53,992 nt of DNA. Source: Leishmania donovani (lineage: Eukaryota > Euglenozoa > Kinetoplastea > Trypanosomatida > Trypanosomatidae). The notes beneath the pieces are model-generated. The model was not told where the DNA came from, did not search any database, and was given only the letters and a program-made list of their open reading frames with translations. Below, piece by piece: positions 41,684 to 51,775 of this stretch. Location of the stretch: NCBI RefSeq assembly GCF_000227135.1, contig NC_018258.1, positions 948,284-1,002,275 on the forward strand. Reading direction: 5' to 3'. How positions within the stretch are numbered: position 1 is the stretch's first letter; every line of letters starts with the position of its first letter. A program made the position numbers and the translations under genes.

Positions 41684-43594
41684 TTAGCAGATGCCCGAAC
41701 CGAGCAACACAGCGACAGCAACAAGGCCGCTAACGACCATTCCGTGCGTAGCAGCTGTAGCCGCGCTTGGCGACGCTGTTGTGGAGGTGGTGGGGGCCGC
41801 TTCCACTTCCGCGAAGGCGACCGGGTTCGCGTAGCACACATCGTCGTAGGGCGGACAGGCAATAAGGCCGCCCTCCACGAACACGTTGGGGCTACTCACT
41901 GCTGGCTGCACCGTCACCCCAGTGCCACCGGCGCCACACGAGAGCCAACTGTTCGCGCCGATCACGAGTACCTCATAGGTGCGAGACGCGCTCTTGCAGT
42001 GTACCTTGGCACAGATGGCACCAGGCTGAGTGAATGTGAACTTCACCAGCAAATTGTCTGCGTCGAAGCAGCGCGCGTTGTCACCAGTGATGCTGCCCGG
42101 CATCGCGCCTAGCGAGCCGCCACTGCACCCGGTGTTGGAGAGGGGCTGTATCACGGGGCAGTAGTCGCTATGCGACAGAGAGCCACCGAGGGTCGGCTGA
42201 TTAGGGAAGTACTGCGCATAGCTTGGCAGAGACGAGGAGTAGGTAGTGAGGGCGCACCGACCAATGCTCAACCGGTCCGCCGTGCAGCTGCGCACCGAGG
42301 GGCTGAGGCTGTCGCAGAACACCGTAGGGGTGTTGGAGGTGCCTTCCGTCAAGCACGGCTCTGTGAAGAGCTTACCCCCTGCGGTGGCGCCGAGGGCAAC
42401 AGGCTCCGCCTTACTGAAGTCGACTTTGTAGAAGCCCATATCCTCCAGGGCAGCGAGCGACAAGGAGCTGTAGCGCGCCAGACTGAGCACAGGAGCCATC
42501 AGTTCATCCTTCGCGGCGCGGCGCTTCCAGTGCGAAAGTGACGTGCCCGGCGCGCCTTGATCTTCCAGCTCGGCGCCATAAAACACCTCTGCGTCAGAGA
42601 TGCCGTACTTGGCCTTGGCAGCCGCGCGCACAGACGATGAGTTCAGCACCGGTACGTTCCTTTTTCCACGCAGAGACGGGACGGTGGCAAACATGCCGCG
42701 TGCCTTGAAGACGCTTGAGGTGAAGCCGAGCGCGTGCAGCAGTTCATGAGCGGCAACGCGGCGAAGACGATTCGTGCTACCAGACGGGTTGCCTCCATAA
42801 CGGTCAATATGCTCTTGCGTCTCCCCTACCGATGTCGGGAGGTAGCGCGGGTTAAAGTACATCGCCCCCACAGCTGGGCGGCTCGTGATCGTGGCCGTGT
42901 TGGGGTAATACTGGCAAGTAACAGCCCACGCAATGAAGCTCTTCGGAGTAGATGTCGGACCCGCTGCCACGTAGACGACAAAATCCGCGTTCGGCACGCC
43001 CGTTGTCCGGTGCGCTGTCGGGACGGTGAAGGAGCCGCAGTATGACCCCGGCATGGAGTTCACGACGATGGAGGTGCTGGCCGCCAGCCGACGCACCTTT
43101 AGTCGCTGCGCGTGCATGTTGACTGCCTGGGGTAGTATAGAGTTGATCAGCACAGCCTTTTTCGCATCCGTCAAGAGATCAGCGTTGCTGGTGCACGGCA
43201 CCAGGGAGCCGCTGGAATCGGGGCGCATCTGGCCAACGGCTGTGCAGTACTTCGATTCGTCCTCCAGATCGGGCATGAAGACAGCAATGCGGATGGGGGC
43301 CCACTCCGAGTCCTCTCTGCCGCTGCTGATCGTGACGGTGGCCTGTGGCTCGACGGCATGCTGCTCGGCGGTGGCCGAGCCATTCCATCGCTCGAGGCCC
43401 ATTTCGACCTGATAGCGCAGACCGTTGCCATTGTTGCGCAGCGCTGCGTATGTGAGAGGGAGGTGACCTTGCTCTTGGACGACCTGGCTGTGCCCGCACG
43501 AGGACGGCGCCGCGACTGTGGTGAAAGCTGCGTAAATGAAGAGAGCATTCAGCCACAACTCCATACGCCACAGCACGGCGGGCACATGCGACAT
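41684..43594 (-). CDS. GP63: GP63 / leishmanolysin, M8 zinc metalloprotease
   Basis: This is a 636-residue M8 metallopeptidase, the major surface protease family of Leishmania. It has a hydrophobic signal segment at residues 11-32 (MELWLNALFIY), a propeptide with SSCGHSQ (position of the family's cysteine switch), and the catalytic motif HELLH at 283-287. The third zinc ligand is likely His355 (LSHWKRR), followed by KDELMAP, and the Cys-rich C-terminal domain is intact (PYDDVCYANP). The C-terminus is Thr/Ser/Ala-rich, then hydrophobic, and stops, as in GPI-anchored members. I chose the ATG at 43594: a pyrimidine tract with its first AG at 43657-43658 lies between it and the upstream in-frame ATG at 43825. 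Sequence divergence from the typical chromosome-10 type (Trp and other changes around the motif) suggests the separate chromosome-31 type. Confidence 0.94.
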   Translation of the reverse strand: MSHVPAVLWRMELWLNALFIYAAFTTVAAPSSCGHSQVVQEQGHLPLTYAALRNNGNGLRYQVEMGLERWNGSATAEQHAVEPQATVTISSGREDSEWAPIRIAVFMPDLEDESKYCTAVGQMRPDSSGSLVPCTSNADLLTDAKKAVLINSILPQAVNMHAQRLKVRRLAASTSIVVNSMPGSYCGSFTVPTAHRTTGVPNADFVVYVAAGPTSTPKSFIAWAVTCQYYPNTATITSRPAVGAMYFNPRYLPTSVGETQEHIDRYGGNPSGSTNRLRRVAAHELLHALGFTSSVFKARGMFATVPSLRGKRNVPVLNSSSVRAAAKAKYGISDAEVFYGAELEDQGAPGTSLSHWKRRAAKDELMAPVLSLARYSSLSLAALEDMGFYKVDFSKAEPVALGATAGGKLFTEPCLTEGTSNTPTVFCDSLSPSVRSCTADRLSIGRCALTTYSSSLPSYAQYFPNQPTLGGSLSHSDYCPVIQPLSNTGCSGGSLGAMPGSITGDNARCFDADNLLVKFTFTQPGAICAKVHCKSASRTYEVLVIGANSWLSCGAGGTGVTVQPAVSSPNVFVEGGLIACPPYDDVCYANPVAFAEVEAAPTTSTTASPSAATAATHGMVVSGLVAVAVLLGSGIC

Positions 43595-45959
43595 CTTGCC
43601 TACTGCTTGCGAAGGATGGCTCACTTCGATAAGTGGCGACTTCCGCGAGTAATTTGCTCCGGGCAAGGGAGGCGGAGCGAGAGAGCGGGCGGACACCACA
43701 AAAAAAGAAAGTACACACGAAAAGGAAAAGGAGACGGAAATGATAAGAGGGCACTGAGGGGGAGGGGGAGGCAGCCGTGTGCTGCGAGATGTCGGCGTCT
43801 TTGTCGGTGTTCGGAACGTCTGCAAGAAACGGAAAACACACAGAAAGAAAAAGGAAGCGAGAACCTAGTTAAGTTCCGTATCGTGTGGGTGCGGTTCAGA
43901 GACACACCTTCACAGTCCCTACAACGAAGAAAGCAGCCGCGTTATACATAAAGGTGTGCCTGCTTCGGAGGGAGAGGGAGGGAGGGAGGGAGGGGGGAAT
44001 CACCAAAGCCTGCGTGCAGAAGCAAACAAACGCGCCAGGATACACGAAACGGACGAGAGGAAGCGGGAAGCAAGCCTCTACAGACTACCGGCCGGCGTAT
44101 GACAGTGGCTGTCTGCTCACGTGTGCATAGAGGCACAAAAACAATGGAGGACGTGTGGGGCGTAGAGGGGTGGGGTGGGAGTCGAGGGAGCAGAGAGAGC
44201 CAAGCGGGTGTTCAATTGTAAGAAAGAAAACGAAGACAGAAAACAAGCGTGCGAAGAAGAAGTAATAAGATGGGGGGAGGACTGCAGGAGATGGCGTCCG
44301 AGAGGCTTTCCACTGTTGCGTATACCTCGAGGAGCGAGAGAAGGGGGGGGGACAAGACGAGGGCAGGAGAAGGGGGTGGCGGGCGGACGGGGGCGGGTCT
44401 TGCCTCTTTCGTTGTTTTTTTTTATTTGAAGGGTGACCAAGCGGGTAGACTTCCACCAAGAAGAGGAGAAGCACACACACACACACACAACGGCGAACAG
44501 GAGGCGGGGGGTAGGAGGAGAAAGGAAATAGACGAACAGACAAACAAAAGCCAGCTTGTGTCAGTAAACAGTCACAGGCGCGAGGTGAACGGAAAGAGGA
44601 AGTGCGCGCGTGTGTGTGTATGGGGAGAAAGCGTTCAAAACAGCGAGCGCAGATGATGACGATGATGCTGATGTATGATAACGATGGTGGCACAAGGCGA
44701 ACACCAGTGTGTTGCGGTGCGTATATCCTGTCAAGAGAGTAGAGGAGATGGAGATGGAGGGGTGTGCAAATACTCAAATGAAGGAGACAACGTCGCAGAC
44801 TACTAGAGAACAGTGTCCTGGCGTGACGTGTGCTAGCTGTGAGCATATACAGCGAGATGGGACCGTGCCGTTACCGTGCACGAATATGTTTTTTGTACAA
44901 GTAAGTGTGTAGCGAAGTTGTTTTGTAGGTGATCAGAGAAGAGGGAGGAGGAGCGACGAAATAGGCAGAGTGCAAGTAATGATAATTAAAGAAAAACGGA
45001 GAGTCAAAGGCCTGCCGAGCAACTCGGCACATCGATTCTTGTCGAACAAGCCGCAAAGGCGCCACATTTATATCGACTTAGGCATGCATGACACGCACGC
45101 CATTGGAAAGGCGTCCGAGAGCACGCGCAGCTCATCACCTTGCCACTTGCTTGCTGATGAGGCTTGTTAGCAAAAAAGCGCCGCACACCATTCTTCTCTT
45201 GCCACGTCTGGTGCTTCTCTCTCTCACTCCCCCTCTTCCTTACCACACTCTGTGAGCGAGGCGAAGAGGCGGCAGAGACGGTAATCGAGCTGCGCTGCCG
45301 TTATTGTGTTTTGTCGCACTATTTGACGTTGCCTACTCTCCGTCACCACATGACTGAACAACTCATTGTGCGGGGTACAAACACATCCGGGTGGAGAAGG
45401 TGGAAGGCTTGCGGAGAAATACACAGCGCGCACGTGATCGAAAAAAAAAAGAAACAAAACAATGTGGCTAAACCACCTCACACACATACACACACACGCA
45501 CACAAAATATCAAGCAGTACAGACACACAACCCAGATTTCTACAAAAGGAAATCACGCGGATGTGAAGGTGGACGCACACGTCGAGGCGGCAGCATCATC
45601 ACCAGCGCGTACTTTGCGTGGACGAAAAGGGCACCGACCCACGGAGAAGGTCACACAATACGCTACGGAGATACAACACGCAAGTGAGGCACGGTGGTAC
45701 AGGAGAGGAAAAAAAAGAGGGCGCTGCGCGTTTCACTGACACATCCCTACCCTGTCCAGTTTAGCGCAGATTCACACAAAAAAGACTACCCACAGTGAAG
45801 GGAAGGGTGGCGGAGGTGGACCTTTCTCAGAAGACGAGGATCTGATGCATATAGCGAGGTTTTCTTCCTCCTCCTGCGTCTCCGCCGCTCTCTCTCTCTG
45901 GCGCGCGTACAACGTGGATGGGGCGATGCATGCATTATTGCGTCGTCGTGAACGCGCCG
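43595..45959. other. Intergenic region upstream of GP63
   Basis: No gene is visible. The proximal part (43657-43800) is pyrimidine-rich on the transcript strand and forms the acceptor region for GP63. Plus-strand purine/G runs lie at 43973-43995 and 44343-44352, a T run at 44416-44424, and CA repeats at 44471-44488 and 45479-45502. Long UTR sequence of the 606-residue gene should occupy much of the right part. Confidence 0.5.
43657..43770 (-). promoter_or_regulatory. Polypyrimidine tract and trans-splice acceptor of GP63
   Basis: The transcript strand shows a pyrimidine-rich stretch from about 43770 down to 43660 (with TTTCTTTTTTTG), followed by its first nearby AG at 43657-43658, about 63 bases before the chosen ATG. 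Acceptor use is inferred from position. Confidence 0.55.
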
Positions 45960-47780
45960 TCACATGGCACAGATAAACACCAGGCAGATGAGCAGGACAA
46001 ACCCAGAGACGAACGCCACCACGGCCTTGTTAGTTTCCTCATCGACCGGCACCGCAAACACTGGATACTCCTCTTCCATTGCCAGCTCCCTCAACGGCTT
46101 CACCATAGGAGGCATCGCCTTCACCTTGTGGCGCCAGGACTCCGGCGTACGCGGCGTTGCTTGCGACAGCGACTCCTCACGGGAGTGCTGGCGCTGAATG
46201 CCGGCACTGCTGATTGTGCTCTTATTGCTTCCGGAGTGAGGGTTGTTCCAGTTGTCGCGGCTTCGGCAGCCGTCAAAGCCGCCTACCGGCGAGGAGTGCA
46301 GGAGAATGGGCGTGTGTGCTGATGGAGGCAGAGCACTACGCACCCATGGCCGGCGCTCAACTCCGTGCGTGAGAGCGGGGTGGCTGTAAGGCGAACTGTG
46401 CCCAGTGCTGCTTGGTGGATGATGATCCTCCAATCCTGTGACTTCCAGACACCGCGACGACGACAACGTTGGCGGGCCGGCACCGCGTGGTCTACCGCTT
46501 TTGCCCGTTCCTCCTCCTTCCCTCAAGACCCGGCCGTCGATGATGGTGACGTGAGCTGTGGGCGGCGCTTGTGTGGCAAGATTTTCGCCCGTAGAGAGGT
46601 GCTGCTCTAGATGGGCATTTAGCTGTGTGCTCCAGGGGTGTCCGTCCACCTGCGCCGGACTGCGAGGATGCGAGGAGGAGGCGCTCGAGGACTCCTTGGT
46701 AAAGAAGGTATCTACCACCTCCGTCTGGCTGGCCGCGCCGCTGGAGGGGTGGCTGTGTTGGCTTTGAGGGTTGTGGGTTACCGCTATGGTGTCCCCACCA
46801 GCGGCGTTACTCTCGGCTGGCGTAATCGCGTCCGTGCTAGGAGAGGATGATGAGGCTGCTGGAGTTCTGTGACAGCCACCATGGCAGCCCTGCAGACATT
46901 CTGAGCGCGAAGATACTTGCGAGCCCTCCGACGCCGGCGCCCCCTTCCGATTCACACGTCCAACCATATTCCCTTCGCTTGCCTGATCGTTGCACATGTG
47001 CTTTACAGTGTTGTCGTTGCCATCTGTATTGTGGCTCTCGTGCGCGCCCACAGACTGCTTCCAAGCGGAAAGGTGCGAGCGCCAGTCCAGGAGCTCCTCA
47101 AGCGTTTTCACATTGCCGACTGGCGACGCCAGACATTTGTGCGCGTGCGCTTGCGAGCCGCTGCTGTGGTCTTCGGCACCAACGCTGTGGGGGCCTGTTG
47201 CTGCCACGCCTGACTCCACTGTCCTCACCGCAGCACCGGATGAGACGGGTTGCTCTGAGGCGATCTCTGCCTCTGCGTTGGGCGCAACCTCCTCTTTACC
47301 GCCGTGCGAATCCGCAGAGTTTGGAGCTAGTCGGGGCCCGGGTGTGGAGAGGCGCGGCTCGGCTGAAGGCGACTGCTCATGTGCGTATCTCTCTGCTGCC
47401 GCACCTGTGGACGGTGAAATTAAGTTGCACCCAGTGCGACTCGTGCAGCTCTCCAGCGCATCCAGGTTCTCTGCCCGGCTCACCATGAGGCTGCTGTAGA
47501 ACGACGCGTCGTGTGAGGATATGATAGAGGAGGAGCGCGCCGCGGCCGGGTCGCCGCCAAGGAGGGGCGGGACATCGGTGTCATTGGCTTCAGCGGCGTT
47601 GGACGCCGACGACTGAGAGCGTTGCACCGGCTCACAGAGGGATCTCGAGAGTGGGTCTGACCTCTGCAGCTCCACCTGCAGCGGTGAGAACGGGACTGTA
47701 GCTACTGTTGGTTCATCTACACCTCTGGCCACGTTAGTTGCCGAGCGTGCGCTCGCGTTCTCTTGGTTGATGCACTCCAT
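45960..47780 (-). CDS. Hypothetical tail-anchored protein
   Basis: This is a 606-residue frame from the ATG at 47778-47780. The protein is hydrophilic and Ser/Thr/Ala-rich with no recognised domain, and it ends in one hydrophobic segment at about 585-604 (AVVAFVSGFVLLICLVF) with only CAM behind it. That is a textbook tail anchor, so the protein should face the cytosol. Basic Arg/Lys patches precede the anchor. The same frame is open up to 48107, but a very strong tract (TTTCTTTCTTGTAG, AG at 47782-47783) lies one base before the chosen ATG, so the upstream part is probably untranslated; starting at 48107 would add 109 residues. Function unknown. Confidence 0.8.
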   Translation of the reverse strand: MECINQENASARSATNVARGVDEPTVATVPFSPLQVELQRSDPLSRSLCEPVQRSQSSASNAAEANDTDVPPLLGGDPAAARSSSIISSHDASFYSSLMVSRAENLDALESCTSRTGCNLISPSTGAAAERYAHEQSPSAEPRLSTPGPRLAPNSADSHGGKEEVAPNAEAEIASEQPVSSGAAVRTVESGVAATGPHSVGAEDHSSGSQAHAHKCLASPVGNVKTLEELLDWRSHLSAWKQSVGAHESHNTDGNDNTVKHMCNDQASEGNMVGRVNRKGAPASEGSQVSSRSECLQGCHGGCHRTPAASSSSPSTDAITPAESNAAGGDTIAVTHNPQSQHSHPSSGAASQTEVVDTFFTKESSSASSSHPRSPAQVDGHPWSTQLNAHLEQHLSTGENLATQAPPTAHVTIIDGRVLREGGGTGKSGRPRGAGPPTLSSSRCLEVTGLEDHHPPSSTGHSSPYSHPALTHGVERRPWVRSALPPSAHTPILLHSSPVGGFDGCRSRDNWNNPHSGSNKSTISSAGIQRQHSREESLSQATPRTPESWRHKVKAMPPMVKPLRELAMEEEYPVFAVPVDEETNKAVVAFVSGFVLLICLVFICAM

Positions 47781-47781
47781 G

Positions 47782-47815
47782 CTACAAGAAAGAAAACAAA
47801 ACAAAACAAACAAAC
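47782..47815 (-). promoter_or_regulatory. Strong polypyrimidine tract and trans-splice acceptor
   Basis: On the transcript strand the stretch reads as T/C with G interruptions and ends in TTGTAG. The AG at 47782-47783 is followed by one base and then the ATG at 47780. The resulting 5' UTR would be little more than the spliced leader, so this acceptor decides the start of the 606-residue gene. Confidence 0.6.
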
Positions 47816-49865
47816 GCGGTAGGCTTGCTACTGCTTCGGAGCGTGAGAGTAGGACCACCGCCGACTTCTCTTCGTTTTCCAGTTCTGACCGCTGTGGCTC
47901 ACTTGTATCCGTGCCAGACACTTTACGGCGGGGAGGGGGCGCGACTTGCCGTGGCCGGAGCGAAGCGTCGCGGTGCCGACGAAGAGTGCTTCGTGGCACC
48001 AAGCCCGTACACGCCGACTCAGACGCAGTCGCCCACGAGGAAGATAGGCACGATAGATGACGGATTAGCGTAAAAAAGAAACAAAAGAACGCACGGATGA
48101 ATCCCATAAAAGAGGCACACGAGACGTTGAGCTAACGAATTCACGGGACACCAGACCCCAAGAAGGGAGGAGTGAGGGGAAGAGGGGGGGGGGAAGAGGC
48201 CAGGAGGAAAACGTTAAAGCAGAAGTGCGCGCAGCGCAGACCCACACGAGAAGCGATTTGCAGCTGAAACGTCCACCGACGGCTAAACGGGGGAAAACAA
48301 GGGAAGCACCCACAGACCCCCACACGGAGCTATAAACACACACACACACACACGCACACACAACTGTTGATCGTCGAAGGGAGGGGAGGGAAACCGCTGG
48401 GTGACAGTGCAGTAGGTTGATGAAATATGGGCCACAATGGAGGGAGAGAAATATTCCGTCGATTATTGAATCGTGCCAGCTCCGAGGGGAACAGAGGAGT
48501 CGTTATACGGTCTAGAAAATAAATGAAAAACGCACCAAAGAGAGGAAGAGTCACGAACAGTTAGAGAAGCAGTTGGCGCGAGGCTATAAGAAAAAAAAAG
48601 GAAACAGGGGCACACACAGGCACTCACACACACACACAAAAACGGAGAGACTTCACCGCTCACGCTGGTTTAGTTGGTCTTTTTGCTAGCTCTCCTCTGT
48701 ACCCTCCTTTTTTCTGGTTCTTTGGTTTGCCCACTCCACCTGCTAGGCTGTTCGTGAGCAACCGCCGCAGAGGCAGAGCGATGAATAAGGGAGATGAAGA
48801 CCAACTGGAACAGAGGGTGAGAGGTGTATGACGTGTGTATGTGTGTGTGAGTGGATGGTGGTGGTGGTGGGGGAACAAGCAAAAGAAAAACGACAAAAAA
48901 AAGATGCAGTGCGTGGAGAAGGCTGGCTAACTTCTAACTCCGCCGTGACACATGGTCACTAGAAGTACACCACACTTGCCGGGAAAAGGGGGGGGGCACC
49001 CTGGGACACACCTACCCACCACCCATACGTTAACACCGATACAAAAAAGAGTGAGACGAGACAACCTTGTCGGGAAAGAGGAGCAGCAAGAGCAACCATA
49101 AAAGAAAGCAGATGCTAAGGGAGGGAAGGGGACGGGGATGTCAGTGTCTGCGGTTGTATGCGCGTCAGCACCGCCTCGCAGCAACACAAGATTTGCGCGC
49201 CCCCTCCAAACGACAAACAAAAACAACAAAAAGAGACGAGAAAAATGATGCAGAAGGGCCAGGCTGAAGAGAGCAGCCACATGCACCCACAAAGGGCAGA
49301 GGGAGGGGGCAGAGAACGACGCACACACCGTGAGCGAGCGGGAGTCAATCAGTGATCCAAGAAGTGCAGTCGAGCCCGCCCACACACTCACACAGGAGTG
49401 TATTACAGGAGAGTGAGAGGGTGTGTATGTATGCGCGTGCGTGTACGTGAATGGCCACCTCCTAAGATGCTAGTGCACCTGCCCAGTTCGACGTGTATGG
49501 AAAGCGGAGATGCATTCATAGAGTGATGACAAGGCGAGAGGCATAAGGGCAGACGAGGAGGAGGAAGAAGAAGAGATAAGCCTATTGGAGGTCGTAGAAG
49601 AGGACAGGAGCCTCGCATGGGTGTCATGGGTGGTGGAGAGTGTCGCTGGAGACGAAGGGAAGCGCTCTGGCAGCGTAACGGGTATCACACTACACTTTAT
49701 TCCATGTGTGTGCTTATGTTGAGGGGGGGGGGCCGGACTCGTAAGAACACACCAGAGTGACCCCGCCTTCCCTCGCCCAGTTTTCTCATGACTCGGACAT
49801 GAACTGCGGCGTTATTTGGGTTTCTTTGTGCAGATCAGGATCCTGCGCATACGTAGAGCACGGTG
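47816..49865. other. Intergenic region
   Basis: No gene that I accept. The 47816-48107 part continues the frame of the 606-residue gene but lies upstream of its strong splice acceptor. Further right are purine/A runs (48586-48600 and 48888-48903), a CA repeat at 48339-48362, a T run at 48707-48713, and G-rich runs at 48186-48193 and 49722-49731. Confidence 0.5.
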
Positions 49866-50218
49866 AAGGATGCGCTGTAAACAAGAGGTGCTGACGGCCA
49901 ACTGTGGCTCGCTCTCCTCCGTACCTGCTCTCCGTCCTACGCCAGCAAGTGAGTGCGCGCCGGTCCCTGCGGAGGTTTTTCCGTTATTGGTTTCTTTTTC
50001 GTGTCTGTGCGGATCCTTTGCTCGCCTTCCTCGGGACAAGCACGTGCCACAAGACCCGACGGAGGGAGGGAGGGACAACGGAGGGCTCCTTCTCACATTC
50101 CTTTGCCCACTGCGAGCGATAACCGCATTCCACACGCCCATGCGCCTTCCAGGCCCCACCCCTTCATGTCTCCACCCGGTGCGACAGGAAACTGGAAGGA
50201 CGGCTGGCTCCGCGCTCT
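49866..50218 (-). repeat. Right arm of a long-range inverted repeat
   Basis: This is the exact reverse complement of 1-353 as far as I can read. The arms are about 49.5 kb apart and face each other, so annealing or recombination could invert or excise the 50 kb between them. The family B repeat (50750-51064) follows 530 bases further right. Because the left arm is cut by the window edge, the pair may be longer than 353 bases. Confidence 0.9.
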
Positions 50219-50749
50219 GGTCCGTGCACAGGCACGGACCTATGCACACATGTATGCTCTTGTATGGGGTACGCACCCTGTTCCCGCCGTCACGGGTCTC
50301 GGTGCAAGCAGAGTGATCGTGCACACACCGCCCCAGAAGTCGGAGCGACGGAGGCGTATGCGCCGGCTCGTTCGGCGGCCGCCGTGTAACTTTCGCTGTT
50401 CTTTCCATTTCTCTCTCTCGCTGGCACTCGATACGATGTTGACGTGCGGCTCATCTCCCTTTTTGGCCCACTCCGTCTGTGACCGCCGTGGTTGGAAGGC
50501 ATCGAGGGCAAAGAGAAAGTGCGGTGCATGGCGCCCTCTTCCCCTCCCGCAAAAAAAAACGGCCGTTGACGTGTTCCACCCACAGTATTCTTGTATATAA
50601 GGCTTTCCTCCACTGCCGCCGCGTCTCCTCCTCGCTGTTGTGCGCTCGCGTGCCCGTTTCACAGGGCACGCCCCTGCGTGCTCGATAGCAGTTTCGGCTG
50701 CGGTGCATCACTTTCGCCTATTCTCGTGTCCGCCCTTTGCGTTCATATG

Positions 50750-51064
50750 CGTTGCCTTGGTGCCTGTTGGGTGCCCTCTTCTGGGTCTGTTGTCGTGTGG
50801 GGCCCTCTCTGCCTCGTGCTGCCAGCCACCTCAGTGCATGATACCACAGGGTCTGGTACGCACACGCCGTGTGTGGGGGAAAAGGGGGGGCCAAAGAGCC
50901 TGCAGCCTGCCGTCGGGTACGGCCGCGGCCTCGTGGTGTCGGCCGGACAGGTCTGGGCCGGCGCTTCACCGGGGAGACGCAGGTCACGATCGCGTTTGTG
51001 CCCTCCCGCGACGGACCGTGTCAGCGATTCGACACACGTGGGGCGATGCGGTCCATAGTCACCA
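50750..51064 (-). repeat. Dispersed repeat family B, copy 2 (inverted, cut by gap 4)
   Basis: This is the reverse complement of 12325-12637. It stops abruptly at the gap, so its other end is unknown. It lies about 530 bases from the inverted-repeat arm 49866-50218. Confidence 0.8.
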
Positions 51065-51163
51065 NNNNNNNNNNNNNNNNNNNNNNNNNNNNNNNNNNNN
51101 NNNNNNNNNNNNNNNNNNNNNNNNNNNNNNNNNNNNNNNNNNNNNNNNNNNNNNNNNNNNNNN
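51065..51163. other. Assembly gap 4 (99 N)
   Basis: This is a run of 99 N. Unlike gaps 1-3, its right flank (ccaagcaggtgg...) is not a copy of its left flank, so real sequence is probably missing. The gap falls exactly where a copy of repeat B is interrupted. Confidence 0.95.
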
Positions 51164-51775
51164 CCAAGCAGGTGGAAGCGCGCAGAGAAAGAGGAAACGC
51201 TCGCACTGCCGCCCAAAAAAAAAGAAGAGGAGGCGTCACGGCCTAACTCGACAAGGGCGGGCGAGGGGCACAGACGACCGTCCCGCTGGACGGCATCGGG
51301 CAACACGGGAAAGTAGCCGATGTGGGGTGTGCGGGGGTAAAGTGCAGAAGAGAGGGAAGGGAACGCAGCAGGGGAGCGTATGAGGACCTCCCCTCCCACG
51401 CCAGAACGGTCAAGCACGCGCTCACCCGAGTCCGCGCCCTGTCGGCTCCGCCTCGCACCCCCCACCCCCACACCCCGCTGCTCCTCCAGCGGCCGCTCAG
51501 TTCTCCCGTGGCGCGTTGCGTGGGTCGAAAGAAAAAGTGCGCGAAGGAGGAAGCACCAGCGAAATGCCCACGGGCAGCGACGAGAGAAACAGCGTAGCAC
51601 CAGTAGCAGCAGCAGGATGCGAGAAGGTGCGATGGGAAGGGGCTGGGGCTTGACGGTCGCCACGGGGGCCCTCTCGCCTCCCCCATCCCTCCTCTCTGGC
51701 CCATCACGCCCGGTGCTCCTCTCGTCGCTTCCCCTGCAGCCCTCTTTTGCCGCCCCCGGCACGTGGCGCGTTGCC

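Larger units (their letters stand above)
50219..51775. other. Repeat-bearing region 3' of the M20 peptidase, with gap 4
   Basis: No gene is visible. The region contains family B (50750-51064), the 99-base gap 4, and plus-strand open frames that are likely chance (51380-53317 is antisense to the peptidase). A poly-A run lies at 50550-50559 and a C/T-rich stretch at 51650-51720. Confidence 0.5.

Noticed and set aside
49812..50408. 198-residue minus-strand frame over the inverted-repeat arm, also present as a plus-strand frame at 60-410
   Set aside because: It is conserved only because the DNA is duplicated exactly; it has no domain and no codon bias, so it is better treated as a repeat.
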